From Candidatus Omnitrophota bacterium (GTDB lineage Bacteria > Omnitrophota > Gorgyraeia > 2-01-FULL-45-10), in assembly GCA_026387135.1 (NCBI GenBank), contig JAPLMH010000087.1:1-15715 (forward strand): a stretch of 15,715 nt of DNA, in the 5' to 3' direction. Position 1 is the first letter of the stretch. Each line of letters starts with the position of its first letter. The notes beneath the pieces are model-generated. The model saw only the letters and a list, made by a program, of their open reading frames with translations, had not been told where the DNA came from and ran no database searches. A program made the translations under genes and the position numbers. Positions 1-6,336 of this stretch are shown here, in pieces.

Positions 1-771
1 CTTACTCCTAGCCTTGCGCAGGCTATTGGCGAGGTTATCTATCCTCTTCTTCAGCTTTGACATCTTGAACTTGGGATCTACATTAAAATACTCTTCAGGG
101 CTCACCTCTTCCTTGATCGCTTTGTTCAGTATCTCAAGCGCCTTCGCTTTAGCTATGGCGAGATCCGAAACGGCGTCCCTCACCTTGCCTTCGGAATCCT
201 TTATCTTGCATGCTATCTCTATCTCTTCTTTTCTTGTTAAAAGAGATATCTGACCCATCTGTCTTAAATACATCTTCACAGGGTCATCTATCTGTATCAG
301 CCTAGCCGCTTCTTCAACCGGAGCCGCCTCTTCCTTCTTATCTTCCGCGGCGCCGCTCTCATGAGCCGTCTCTTTCTGGGCCTCTTCTTCCGTATCTACG
401 AGTTTTATATTCTCTTCCCCGAGAACGCTCAATATCTCGTCTATCTCCTCCGAGGAGACTATCTCGATGGGGAGTATATTATTTACCTCTTCGAAAGTAA
501 GATGCCCCTTCTCCTTGCCCAGCGCGATAAGCTCTGAAAGCTCTTTAGAGAGCCTCCTCTTCTGGTGAGGTTTATTTTTAACGGGCGCGGCGGCTACGGC
601 CTCTTTGACGGGAGCACTGGTCTTCTGCTTGCCGGATGTGGGCTTTGCAACTCCTGATGATCTCTTTATAAGAAGTCTCTTGGCCTTTCGGATCTTCCCG
701 CGAAAGATCTTCTTACGCGCGGCCTTATTCCGCGAGGGCCTCTTCTTCTTCAGAATCTTCTTTCTCTTCAT
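1..771 (-). CDS. rpoD: Primary RNA polymerase sigma factor (RpoD/SigA), N-terminal part
   Basis: This is the first 257 residues of a sigma-70 factor; the rest lies beyond the left window edge. The protein directs core RNA polymerase to housekeeping promoters. Region 1.1 is visible at about residues 75-126 (ELSELIALGKEKG, then EEIDEIL), followed by an acidic linker (about 127-156) and region 1.2 at about 162-190 (DDPVKMYLRQMG, LLTRKEE). Residues 191 onward look like the start of the non-conserved region. The DNA-binding regions 2-4 are outside the window. Residues 1-74 form a Lys/Arg/Ala-rich extension (21 of the first 37 residues are K or R). No ATG, GTG or TTG codon lies between Met1 and region 1.1, so this start is well supported. 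The ATG is 2 nt after the dnaG stop, with AAGG 7 nt upstream, which indicates cotranscription and probably translational coupling with primase. Confidence 0.93.
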   Translation of the reverse strand, partial: MKRKKILKKKRPSRNKAARKKIFRGKIRKAKRLLIKRSSGVAKPTSGKQKTSAPVKEAVAAAPVKNKPHQKRRLSKELSELIALGKEKGHLTFEEVNNILPIEIVSSEEIDEILSVLGEENIKLVDTEEEAQKETAHESGAAEDKKEEAAPVEEAARLIQIDDPVKMYLRQMGQISLLTRKEEIEIACKIKDSEGKVRDAVSDLAIAKAKALEILNKAIKEEVSPEEYFNVDPKFKMSKLKKRIDNLANSLRKARSK

Positions 772-773
772 AT

Positions 774-2522
774 CTATGCCTTATTGACCTTTAAAAGCTC
801 CGTATACTCAGTCACGAGCTTTGTTACCAGATTATCATCCTTGGAATCGTGTGCCATTTTTATCGCATCCTGCAGCCTGCCTAGCACGTCCTTTACGTTG
901 TCCTTCTTTATCCTGGCTATACAATCGCAAAGAACCCTCTCTCTATTATCGAGCGTCTCGGAAAGATGCACCGATTCGGATATCAGCGTGGTGGCTGCGT
1001 CGTTATTTTCAAAATGGTTCATAAGCTTTACAGCATTTATAGACCTGTCATCCTTCGACAGATCCAGTATCGCCTTGACAACGTCCCTTACCGAAGAATC
1101 CTTGAATTCATCCGGGGATAACGACTCCCGCACCTTTTTTACGTAGCCCTCGCCTTCCAGGAGAAGTGCCAGGACCATCTTCTCGGCGCTCTTAGAATCC
1201 TTCTTTGCCTCGACCGGACTTATGCCGTAAACGCGCATGGTGTAGTCCGGCTTGACCTTCTTCAGTTCTTGTCTTATCGAATCTTCGTCTACGGAAAGCT
1301 TCTCCGCCAGCTTCTTCACCAGATTCGATCGGAGCACCGCGTTCTCTATCCTGGAGATGGTCGGCAGCATCTCGCTGGCTATAGACGCCTTACCGTGCGC
1401 GCTCTTAATATCAAAGCGCACGGAGAGCTTGGACATCTTATAATCAAATAAGTTTTTACTGGCCTTGGTAAGTTTTACAAAATCTTCAGTTCCGAACTTT
1501 CTTATATATCCGTCAGGATCGAAGCCTTTAGGCAGTTCGGCTATATATACGTTCACTCCCTCGCTAAGAAAGAGGTCCATATTGCGCAGGCTCGCAGATT
1601 CGCCGGCCTCATCCGGATCGTATACCATTATCACCGTACCCGCGAAACGCTTTAACAGTTTGACCTGGTCTATGGTCAGCGCCGTGCCGAGCGTCGCCAC
1701 GATATTGCGGATCCCGGCCTGATAAGGTATTATGAAATCTAAATATCCTTCCACCACCAGGGCATAGCCCGCTTTCTTTATGCCCTCTTTTGTGTGGTTC
1801 AATCCGTAAAGGTTTCTTCCTTTGGAGTAGATGTAGGTCTCGGGCGAATTCATATATTTCGGAAGGCTCGAATCAAGCACCCTCCCGCCAAAACCTAAAG
1901 CCCTATCCTTAAGATCAAAGATCGGAAATATCAGCCTCTTCCTGAACCTGTCGTAATAGCCTCCTCTTTCACTGGCTATGGCGAGTCCGGCCTTCTCTGC
2001 AATGTCGCCTTTGATGCCCTTGTTGCCTAAAAATTTTAATATGCTATCCCATGAATCCGGAGCGTACCCTATCCTGAATAACTTTGCCGTCTCCAGGCTT
2101 ATTCCACGGGAAACGAGATAGTCCCTGCCCTCACGGTTGACCGGCAGGCATCCTTCAAAGAACTGTATGGCAAGCTCGTTCACCTTATAAAGCTGTGTCG
2201 CGAGACTGGTCAGCTCTTTCCTCGGACCGAAGCGCGGCAACTGTATGCCGGCCTTATCCGCCAGCATCTCGACGACCTCCGGGAAGGAGAGATTTTCGTA
2301 CTTCATCAGGAACGAGAAGACGTTGCCGCCTGCGCCGCACCCGAAACAATGATATATCTGCTTATCCGGACTGACCACGAAGGACGGCGTCTTCTCATTA
2401 TGAAAAGGACATGGAGCCTTAAAGTTCCTGCCGGCCTTCTGCAGCGGTATATATTTGGAGACGACCTCCACTATGTCGCTTCTGGCCTGTACCTGGTCTA
2501 CTATATTGTCCGGTATCGCCAT
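774..2522 (-). CDS. dnaG: DNA primase
   Basis: Primase makes the RNA primers for replication forks and works with the replicative helicase. The 582-residue length is normal. The N-terminal zinc-binding domain has C38, H41, C59 and C62 (CPFH and CFGC). The catalytic TOPRIM core shows E258 in VVEGYLD and D302 and D304 in VYDPDEAG, matching the metal-binding acidic residues of the family. The region after about residue 430 is the less conserved helicase-interaction part. Its ATG comes 1 nt after the stop of the Nif3-like gene, and its stop is 2 nt before rpoD. The order cvpA, nif3, dnaG, rpoD is a form of the conserved macromolecular-synthesis operon, and the promoter upstream of cvpA is the likely source of the transcript. 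Confidence 0.97.
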   Translation of the reverse strand: MAIPDNIVDQVQARSDIVEVVSKYIPLQKAGRNFKAPCPFHNEKTPSFVVSPDKQIYHCFGCGAGGNVFSFLMKYENLSFPEVVEMLADKAGIQLPRFGPRKELTSLATQLYKVNELAIQFFEGCLPVNREGRDYLVSRGISLETAKLFRIGYAPDSWDSILKFLGNKGIKGDIAEKAGLAIASERGGYYDRFRKRLIFPIFDLKDRALGFGGRVLDSSLPKYMNSPETYIYSKGRNLYGLNHTKEGIKKAGYALVVEGYLDFIIPYQAGIRNIVATLGTALTIDQVKLLKRFAGTVIMVYDPDEAGESASLRNMDLFLSEGVNVYIAELPKGFDPDGYIRKFGTEDFVKLTKASKNLFDYKMSKLSVRFDIKSAHGKASIASEMLPTISRIENAVLRSNLVKKLAEKLSVDEDSIRQELKKVKPDYTMRVYGISPVEAKKDSKSAEKMVLALLLEGEGYVKKVRESLSPDEFKDSSVRDVVKAILDLSKDDRSINAVKLMNHFENNDAATTLISESVHLSETLDNRERVLCDCIARIKKDNVKDVLGRLQDAIKMAHDSKDDNLVTKLVTEYTELLKVNKA

Positions 2523-2523
2523 T

Positions 2524-3477
2524 CTACCTTTTGATCCTTACGAATCCCGAGCACGGCACTATCCTGATACTCTCCTTCTTCTGCAGAGAATCCAGAAGCA
2601 AGTTCAGTCCGAGAGTATCGCTCGCTATATGGCCGGCTATTATCACGTTTATAAATTCCGCCTTCGCCTGCTTAAAATGCTCTTCGCTCAGATGCATGGC
2701 TATTATCGTCCCGACGCCCGCCTGAGAGAGCCTGGAGAATATTCTCTTCGGACCTTCCGTGCCGCCTGTCATATCGACAAATACTTTCCCGCACTTCTTC
2801 TTCCCCTCGCCTATAAGTATGTTGGGCCCGGCATGCTTCCTGAGCGCGTCCGTATATTCGGGTATGGCTTTCAAAATATTGAGCGCTTCGTTCAGGGTCT
2901 TCGGCTTTCTCTTATCGAATATACCCTGAAGATAATTCGTTACATGATTGTCGGCCGGAGTATGGACGCAGATGTACGGGATCTCGAGCAATCTCGCTAT
3001 GTCTACGCTCCTCATATGATTCGCGCCGGAGACCGCGCGTCCGACCTCTCCCATGCGCTCCTTAAGAAGCTCTTTACCCACCTCAATAGGCACTCCTAGT
3101 TTTTCAAACCCGGCTTCCTGAAGGCGCATAACATCGTAAAAGTTCGCGTACGCCTTGCCTTCCGGGTGATGAGCCATGACGAGATCTATATACTTACCCT
3201 TTTCATTAAGTCTATCCGCCACTAAAAGCTCCGGACCCTCCATATCGATGCCCACCATTATGGATTTGATGTCAGTATCCGGATCTCCGTTAAGTATCCT
3301 CGTATCAGCATAAGGGTTTACAAATCTTTCCTTGTCATAACATCTTTTATCTACACCCTTAAGTTTACGGAACTCTTTCTTTGATTCCGCAAGGATATCC
3401 CTGATCTGGCCCTTTGAGCGGGGATCCTTCTCGATGCCTCTTTTGACGACAAAGCTGTATATATCTTTTAATCTCAT
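2524..3477 (-). CDS. Nif3-like (DUF34) metal-binding protein
   Basis: A 317-residue protein that I assign to the Nif3/DUF34 family from its metal-site pattern. H103-H104 sit in MAHHPEG, D176 in VHTPAD, and H283 with D287 in AGHIASD. These correspond to the two His, the Asp, and the late His and Glu that hold the dinuclear metal centre in E. coli YbgI; here the last ligand is Asp instead of Glu. Sequence between the motifs is divergent, and there is an N-terminal extension of roughly 70 residues rich in charged residues. The biochemical role of Nif3 proteins is not settled; some are annotated as GTP cyclohydrolase I type 2. Neighbours support the call, since a Nif3 homologue lies near dnaG-rpoD in several Gram-positive bacteria. 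The start has AAAGGA and GGAG just upstream, and the stop is 1 nt before the dnaG ATG. Confidence 0.78.
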   Translation of the reverse strand: MRLKDIYSFVVKRGIEKDPRSKGQIRDILAESKKEFRKLKGVDKRCYDKERFVNPYADTRILNGDPDTDIKSIMVGIDMEGPELLVADRLNEKGKYIDLVMAHHPEGKAYANFYDVMRLQEAGFEKLGVPIEVGKELLKERMGEVGRAVSGANHMRSVDIARLLEIPYICVHTPADNHVTNYLQGIFDKRKPKTLNEALNILKAIPEYTDALRKHAGPNILIGEGKKKCGKVFVDMTGGTEGPKRIFSRLSQAGVGTIIAMHLSEEHFKQAKAEFINVIIAGHIASDTLGLNLLLDSLQKKESIRIVPCSGFVRIKR

Positions 3478-3525
3478 ATCTCCATTCCTTTCGATTTTGC
3501 CTTTTTTGCTCTTCTTAAAGAAGCT

Positions 3526-4086
3526 TCACTTTTTGGCGGGTTCTTTATGAACAGTGGGCTTACTCGTTTCGTCCGATATTATTGCCGGCAAAAATATTCC
3601 AACCCTGTCATATATCTCCGGCCCTGCCCTCAATATGTACTTTCCTGTAAGGGATTTCTCTTTTATTGACCACGCTAGATACGATAAGGGCATGAGCGAG
3701 AGAGTGGTTAAGACTATGCCCGTTACTACGTAGGCCTTCATTATTCCTACCGCCAGCCCTCCGAACTTCTCCAGGACGGGATGCCATTCGACCTTCACTA
3801 TCTTGTCAAGCAGGAGCCTCAACAACCTTACCAGGAAGCCTAGCGCTACCACCAACGCAAGAAAAGCTAAAAAATTGGATAATTCTATGGGCATATTCAT
3901 CATGCCCCTGGAGATGAGGCTGCCAAGCGAGGTATAGTAACGCATGGCCAGCACCATTATCATGATGCTGCCTATAAAAGGAAATATCTCGTGGCTCAGC
4001 CCATCTCTGAACGCTACGTAACTTATTCGCAGCATTAGAATTGCGACTAAAATATCTACCCAATTTATCTTTGTGATCAGTTCCAT
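3526..4086 (-). CDS. CvpA-family integral membrane protein
   Basis: A 186-residue protein with about four hydrophobic segments (near residues 10-25, 34-53, 66-90 and 110-135) and a hydrophilic, Lys-rich tail. The opening NWVDILVAILMLRISYVA followed by a Gly-rich turn (RDGLSHEIF) is the typical start of the CvpA/colicin-V-production family, whose members often begin with a similar D-x-x-x-x-x-x-x-x-x-G-x-x-x-G pattern. The family's molecular function is poorly defined; it is linked to colicin V export and envelope stress in proteobacteria. This is the first gene after a strong promoter (TSS expected near 4119), with a leader of about 33 nt. The best Shine-Dalgarno match, GGAAGG, is 14 nt from the ATG, longer than ideal. 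The gene is followed by a 48-nt gap and then the Nif3-like gene. Confidence 0.75.
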   Translation of the reverse strand: MELITKINWVDILVAILMLRISYVAFRDGLSHEIFPFIGSIMIMVLAMRYYTSLGSLISRGMMNMPIELSNFLAFLALVVALGFLVRLLRLLLDKIVKVEWHPVLEKFGGLAVGIMKAYVVTGIVLTTLSLMPLSYLAWSIKEKSLTGKYILRAGPEIYDRVGIFLPAIISDETSKPTVHKEPAKK

Positions 4087-4125
4087 AGGTACTTTATCAG
4101 CCTTCCGGAGAGAAAAAGTCTTATA

Positions 4126-4154
4126 AGTATATCATACAATACTATTAATGTCAA
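4126..4154 (-). promoter_or_regulatory. Sigma-70-type promoter for the cvpA-nif3-dnaG-rpoD operon
   Basis: On the minus strand a perfect TTGACA -35 (4149-4154) is separated by exactly 17 bp from a TATACT -10 (4126-4131). Transcription should start near 4119, about 33 nt before the cvpA ATG. The -35 is 12 nt downstream of the stop of the PilZ gene. Because the last gene of this unit is the primary sigma factor, this promoter could form an autoregulatory loop in which RpoD drives its own operon; that part is inference. Confidence 0.8.
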
Positions 4155-4166
4155 GGTACGGGGATT

Positions 4167-4580
4167 TTACTGGGAAAATGAGAAACGGGGGAATTTTCGG
4201 CGCTCTTTTGATCTCATGAAGCGCTTTATGAGGTCTATATCCTTCTTCTTTATCCTGATGAAACATACGCCAAGCCTGTAGTGCTCGCGAGCCTGACCTA
4301 CGCATGAGGTGATCCTGCCGGTCATTTCAAGCGGGTCCTTCCTTCTTTCGGAAGCTCCCATGGCAAATACAAGCGGATCTATTCTTACGGATATCGTGAC
4401 TTGGGGAGGTATTGCATGCGGGGATTCGAGCGCGCAGCCGCCGATGCTTATATCCAATAAAGGCGCCTTCACAGTATAGAGCGGCGCCTTAAATAGCAAG
4501 CCCTTCGGGACCTTGAGCGTTCTATATTCCGCCACCGTCCGCAGGCTCTCTCTCTTCTTACCTCTTCTATCAAGAAGCAT
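4167..4580 (-). CDS. PilZ-domain protein (putative c-di-GMP receptor)
   Basis: A small soluble protein with a PilZ signature: an RxxxR motif near the N-terminus (RGKKR, residues 11-15 counted from the longest frame's ATG at 4595) and DISIGG (48-53), spaced about as in c-di-GMP-binding PilZ domains. The longest frame gives 142 residues, but its first ATG (4595-4593) lies inside the promoter: the -10 hexamer is at 4587-4592. I therefore place the start at Met6 (4580-4578), giving 137 residues; this start has no Shine-Dalgarno and would be at or next to the transcription start. A second RxxxR-type motif, ERRKFPRF, sits at the very C-terminus (131-138), which is odd because that motif normally opens a PilZ domain. 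PilZ proteins usually act as c-di-GMP effectors in motility, secretion or envelope control; the partner here cannot be read from the context. Confidence 0.72.
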   Translation of the reverse strand: MLLDRRGKKRESLRTVAEYRTLKVPKGLLFKAPLYTVKAPLLDISIGGCALESPHAIPPQVTISVRIDPLVFAMGASERRKDPLEMTGRITSCVGQAREHYRLGVCFIRIKKKDIDLIKRFMRSKERRKFPRFSFSQ

Positions 4581-4586
4581 ACTGTA

Positions 4587-4615
4587 AGAATACATTATAA
4601 AATATCTTTTGTCAA
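4587..4615 (-). promoter_or_regulatory. Sigma-70-type promoter of the PilZ gene, overlapping its longest reading frame
   Basis: On the minus strand there is TTGACA (4610-4615), a 17-bp spacer (4593-4609) and TATTCT (4587-4592). Only 6 nt separate the -10 from the A of the internal ATG at 4580, so transcription would begin at about that A. A second, less well-placed -10-like TATAAT overlaps the upstream ATG (4593-4595) but lacks a good -35. Either reading puts the upstream ATG outside the transcript. Confidence 0.72.
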
Positions 4616-4629
4616 TGTATTTAGATATT
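4601..4629. repeat. Inverted repeat flanking the -35 of the PilZ promoter
   Basis: The arms AATATCT (4601-4607) and AGATATT (4623-4629) are perfect 7-bp reverse complements separated by 15 bp, and the -35 hexamer lies in the interval. Two extra G-U pairs could extend it in RNA. It could be an operator or a weak hairpin behind the upstream gene, but the stretch is AT-rich and a chance match is possible. Confidence 0.3.
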
Positions 4630-4649
4630 CCGACGGTGTTTTGGATCCA

Positions 4650-5021
4650 TTATTTGATGAACGAGCCTCTGGCGAAGTTTATTTTGAAGGAATGCAGGAA
4701 GGCGATCGTGTAGATATCCTTATCTACCACCGCGTAGAATAGCCCCAGTATCTTGCACACAAATTTGTCCGTCCCTAGAGCGTCGCTATGCTCTTTCATT
4801 ATATGAAAATGTCTCTTCATCGGTTCGCTTCTGTTATTTTGAGAGCCTACCCATGCCTGCAACTCTTCGTCCGTCTTAAGATGGGTCACTTCTTTTATGA
4901 AGTAGAAAGACCTTCTCTCGGTCTTCGCGGTTACACCGTCCCTCTCAAAGACCTCCTTTAATAGAACGTCCTTCTTTCCGGAGCGCGCCGATGTCAGGTT
5001 TTTGTATACAACCTCTCTCAT
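4650..5021 (-). CDS. Conserved-looking small protein of unknown function (123 aa)
   Basis: I do not recognise a family. The protein is charged and appears soluble, with no signal peptide or clear membrane segment. It starts MREVVYKNLTS, has a basic and acidic mid-region, an aromatic stretch SFYFIKEV at about residues 38-45, and a more hydrophobic C-terminal third (KILGLFYAVVDKDIYTIAFL) that could be strand-rich. Coding is well supported: a GGGGG Shine-Dalgarno (5027-5031) sits 5 nt before the ATG, a good promoter precedes it, and codon use (ATA, AAG, GAG, AGG) matches the neighbours. It is separated from the next gene by 54 nt that contain that gene's own promoter, so it is likely transcribed mainly alone. 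Its function cannot be inferred. Confidence 0.7.
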   Translation of the reverse strand: MREVVYKNLTSARSGKKDVLLKEVFERDGVTAKTERRSFYFIKEVTHLKTDEELQAWVGSQNNRSEPMKRHFHIMKEHSDALGTDKFVCKILGLFYAVVDKDIYTIAFLHSFKINFARGSFIK

Positions 5022-5041
5022 AACATCCCCCGTTGTAACTT

Positions 5042-5057
5042 ATTAAAACTTTTTAAT
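5042..5057. repeat. AT-rich 7-bp palindrome in the leader of the 123-aa gene
   Basis: ATTAAAA and TTTTAAT are perfect inverted arms with a 2-nt centre. It lies between the promoter and the Shine-Dalgarno site, about 10 nt upstream of the latter, so it could be an operator or a small leader hairpin. Low base complexity makes chance plausible. Confidence 0.3.
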
Positions 5058-5065
5058 TACAATCT

Positions 5066-5101
5066 AAAAAAAATATACTCCCCCATCTATACAAGAGTAT
5101 A
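5066..5101 (-). terminator. Candidate weak intrinsic terminator after plsY, overlapping the next promoter
   Basis: In the minus-strand transcript, TATACTC (5101-5095) can pair with GAGTATA (5080-5074) and is followed directly by eight T residues (5073-5066). Two inner T-G pairs and outer G-U pairs could extend the stem. Only two pairs of the core stem are G-C, so the hairpin is weak, but the T8 run is strong. The 5' arm contains the -10 hexamer of the following promoter, so only read-through RNA from plsY would carry the complete hairpin. Confidence 0.42.
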
Positions 5102-5124
5102 CCTCATATATTATTCGCAGTCAA
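5096..5124 (-). promoter_or_regulatory. Sigma-70-type promoter of the 123-aa gene
   Basis: On the minus strand, TTGACT (5119-5124), a 17-bp spacer and TATACT (5096-5101). Transcription should begin near 5089, giving a leader of about 68 nt that holds the T8 run, the AT palindrome and a strong GGGGG ribosome-binding site. The -35 begins 10 nt after the plsY stop. Confidence 0.75.
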
Positions 5125-5134
5125 GGCTACAACT

Positions 5135-5782
5135 CTACCTTTTTGATATGTTAACTTTCTTGAATATAATCGTCTTATTCTCTTCTCTTTTCATCAATCT
5201 TTTGATATTATCTTTATGTTTGTAAGTGTTTATGATGCAAAGTATTACGCAAAAAATCACTACATAAAATGGTTGATCTAAAACAAGGGCGGATATTGGG
5301 AGCGCCATACCAAAAGCCAGCGATCCAAGGGAAACATAATTTGTGGGAATAAATACTATGAGCCAAACGGCTAAAGAGACCAAAAGAACTAATGGCGCTA
5401 TTGCGGCCGTAACCCCTATCGTTGTTGCTACACCCTTCCCGCCTTTGAACTTTAAGAATACAGAATATATATGCCCCAATATAACTATCAGCCCCAGAAG
5501 GGTTATAAAGAATACGTTATCGACATCCGGAAGATATCTGTAAAAGAATCCGGCCACCAGCGTCACAACGATGACGCCCTTCGCTATGTCTATGATCAGG
5601 GTAAGTAGACCCGGCACTTTCCCCGCGACCCGGTATACGTTCGTTGCTCCGACATTCCTGGATCCCGCGTTCCTGATGTCCGACCCCATAAAGATCTTCG
5701 TCATTAAAAATCCAGTGGGAATAGACCCTATAAGATAGGCCGTTAAACAGGAGAGGATAAATACAATAATCGGCACCATCAT
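5135..5782 (-). CDS. plsY: Glycerol-3-phosphate acyltransferase PlsY
   Basis: PlsY is an inner-membrane enzyme that transfers an acyl group from acyl-phosphate to glycerol-3-phosphate, the first step of phosphatidic acid synthesis. The family loops are visible: GSIPTGFL (about 19-26), GSRNVGATNVYR (about 40-51) and the KFKGGKGVAT loop (about 111-120), set among several hydrophobic segments. The 215-residue length is usual. The longest frame starts at GTG 5785, but I prefer the ATG at 5782, which overlaps the pgsA stop by one base (TGATG) and follows GGAAGG; a second ATG at 5779 is also possible. Placement directly after pgsA groups two phospholipid-synthesis genes. It is the last gene of the long compact block. 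Confidence 0.95.
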   Translation of the reverse strand: MMVPIIVFILSCLTAYLIGSIPTGFLMTKIFMGSDIRNAGSRNVGATNVYRVAGKVPGLLTLIIDIAKGVIVVTLVAGFFYRYLPDVDNVFFITLLGLIVILGHIYSVFLKFKGGKGVATTIGVTAAIAPLVLLVSLAVWLIVFIPTNYVSLGSLAFGMALPISALVLDQPFYVVIFCVILCIINTYKHKDNIKRLMKREENKTIIFKKVNISKR

Positions 5783-6336
5783 CACGCCTTCCTTCTGTTA
5801 TTTATATTGTTATCGTTCAAGGTCTGGCTGCCCTTAAGCATATAATCGATCCCGGATATCACGGTAAGTATAGCGGTGGTATTCCATATGTAGCTCGAGT
5901 ATTTAAATTGGATCAGGATACTTACTATGGTTATCATCTGGAAGAATGTCGTAAATTTTCCCCAGAAGCTTGGAGCTATCTTAACTCCTCCTTTTATAAC
6001 GTGTATAAGGATCGAGCCCAGGACTATTATCGCATCCCGGGATATGACTATTATAGGTACGTAAGGCGGCAGCCTTAAGCCTTCGGGGACGCTCTTTATG
6101 AGAGTAAGGCATATGAACGCGCTTATCAGCAGTATCTTATCCGCCACCGGATCAAGTATGGTGCCGATGTAAGTCTGCTGATGCATGGACCTCGCCACAA
6201 ATCCATCCAGCCCGTCGGATATCACCGCTACCGCAAACAGTATAAGAGCTATATTCATGCGGCCGTAAACCACGGCTGCGATAAATAACGGAGTGAGTAT
6301 TATCCTGGTTATCGTTATCCTGTTTGCAAGGTTCAT
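5782..6336 (-). CDS. pgsA: CDP-diacylglycerol--glycerol-3-phosphate 3-phosphatidyltransferase
   Basis: A membrane enzyme that makes phosphatidylglycerol phosphate from CDP-diacylglycerol and glycerol-3-phosphate. The full CDP-alcohol phosphatidyltransferase motif is present: D41-x2-D44-G45-x2-A48-R49-x8-G58-x3-D62-x3-D66. The longest frame begins at 6369, but I choose the ATG at 6336, which overlaps the lepB stop by one base (TGATG) and gives the usual N-terminus MNLANRITITRI, as in typical PgsA; the upstream start would overlap lepB by 34 nt. The resulting 184 residues match the family. PgsA is favoured over phosphatidylserine synthase because of the N-terminus and length, but substrate is inferred from family. 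Confidence 0.92.
   Translation of the reverse strand: MNLANRITITRIILTPLFIAAVVYGRMNIALILFAVAVISDGLDGFVARSMHQQTYIGTILDPVADKILLISAFICLTLIKSVPEGLRLPPYVPIIVISRDAIIVLGSILIHVIKGGVKIAPSFWGKFTTFFQMITIVSILIQFKYSSYIWNTTAILTVISGIDYMLKGSQTLNDNNINNRRKA

Noticed and set aside
2455..3099. Plus-strand open frame of 214 codons across dnaG and the Nif3-like gene
   Set aside because: It is antisense to two genes with clear motifs, has no recognisable product and no ribosome-binding site. The other plus-strand frames in the window are similar shadows.
3511..3523. Short hairpin CTTCTT/AAGAAG between cvpA and the Nif3-like gene
   Set aside because: The stem is weak and is followed by A-rich, not T-rich, sequence in the direction of transcription, so it is not an intrinsic terminator.
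4593..4595. First ATG of the PilZ frame
   Set aside because: It lies in the promoter spacer immediately upstream of the -10 hexamer, so it should not be in the transcript.
5057..5086. Nine-codon leader frame just downstream of the promoter of the 123-aa gene
   Set aside because: It has no ribosome-binding site, no regulatory codon run and sits in an AT-rich stretch; there is no sign of attenuation beyond chance.
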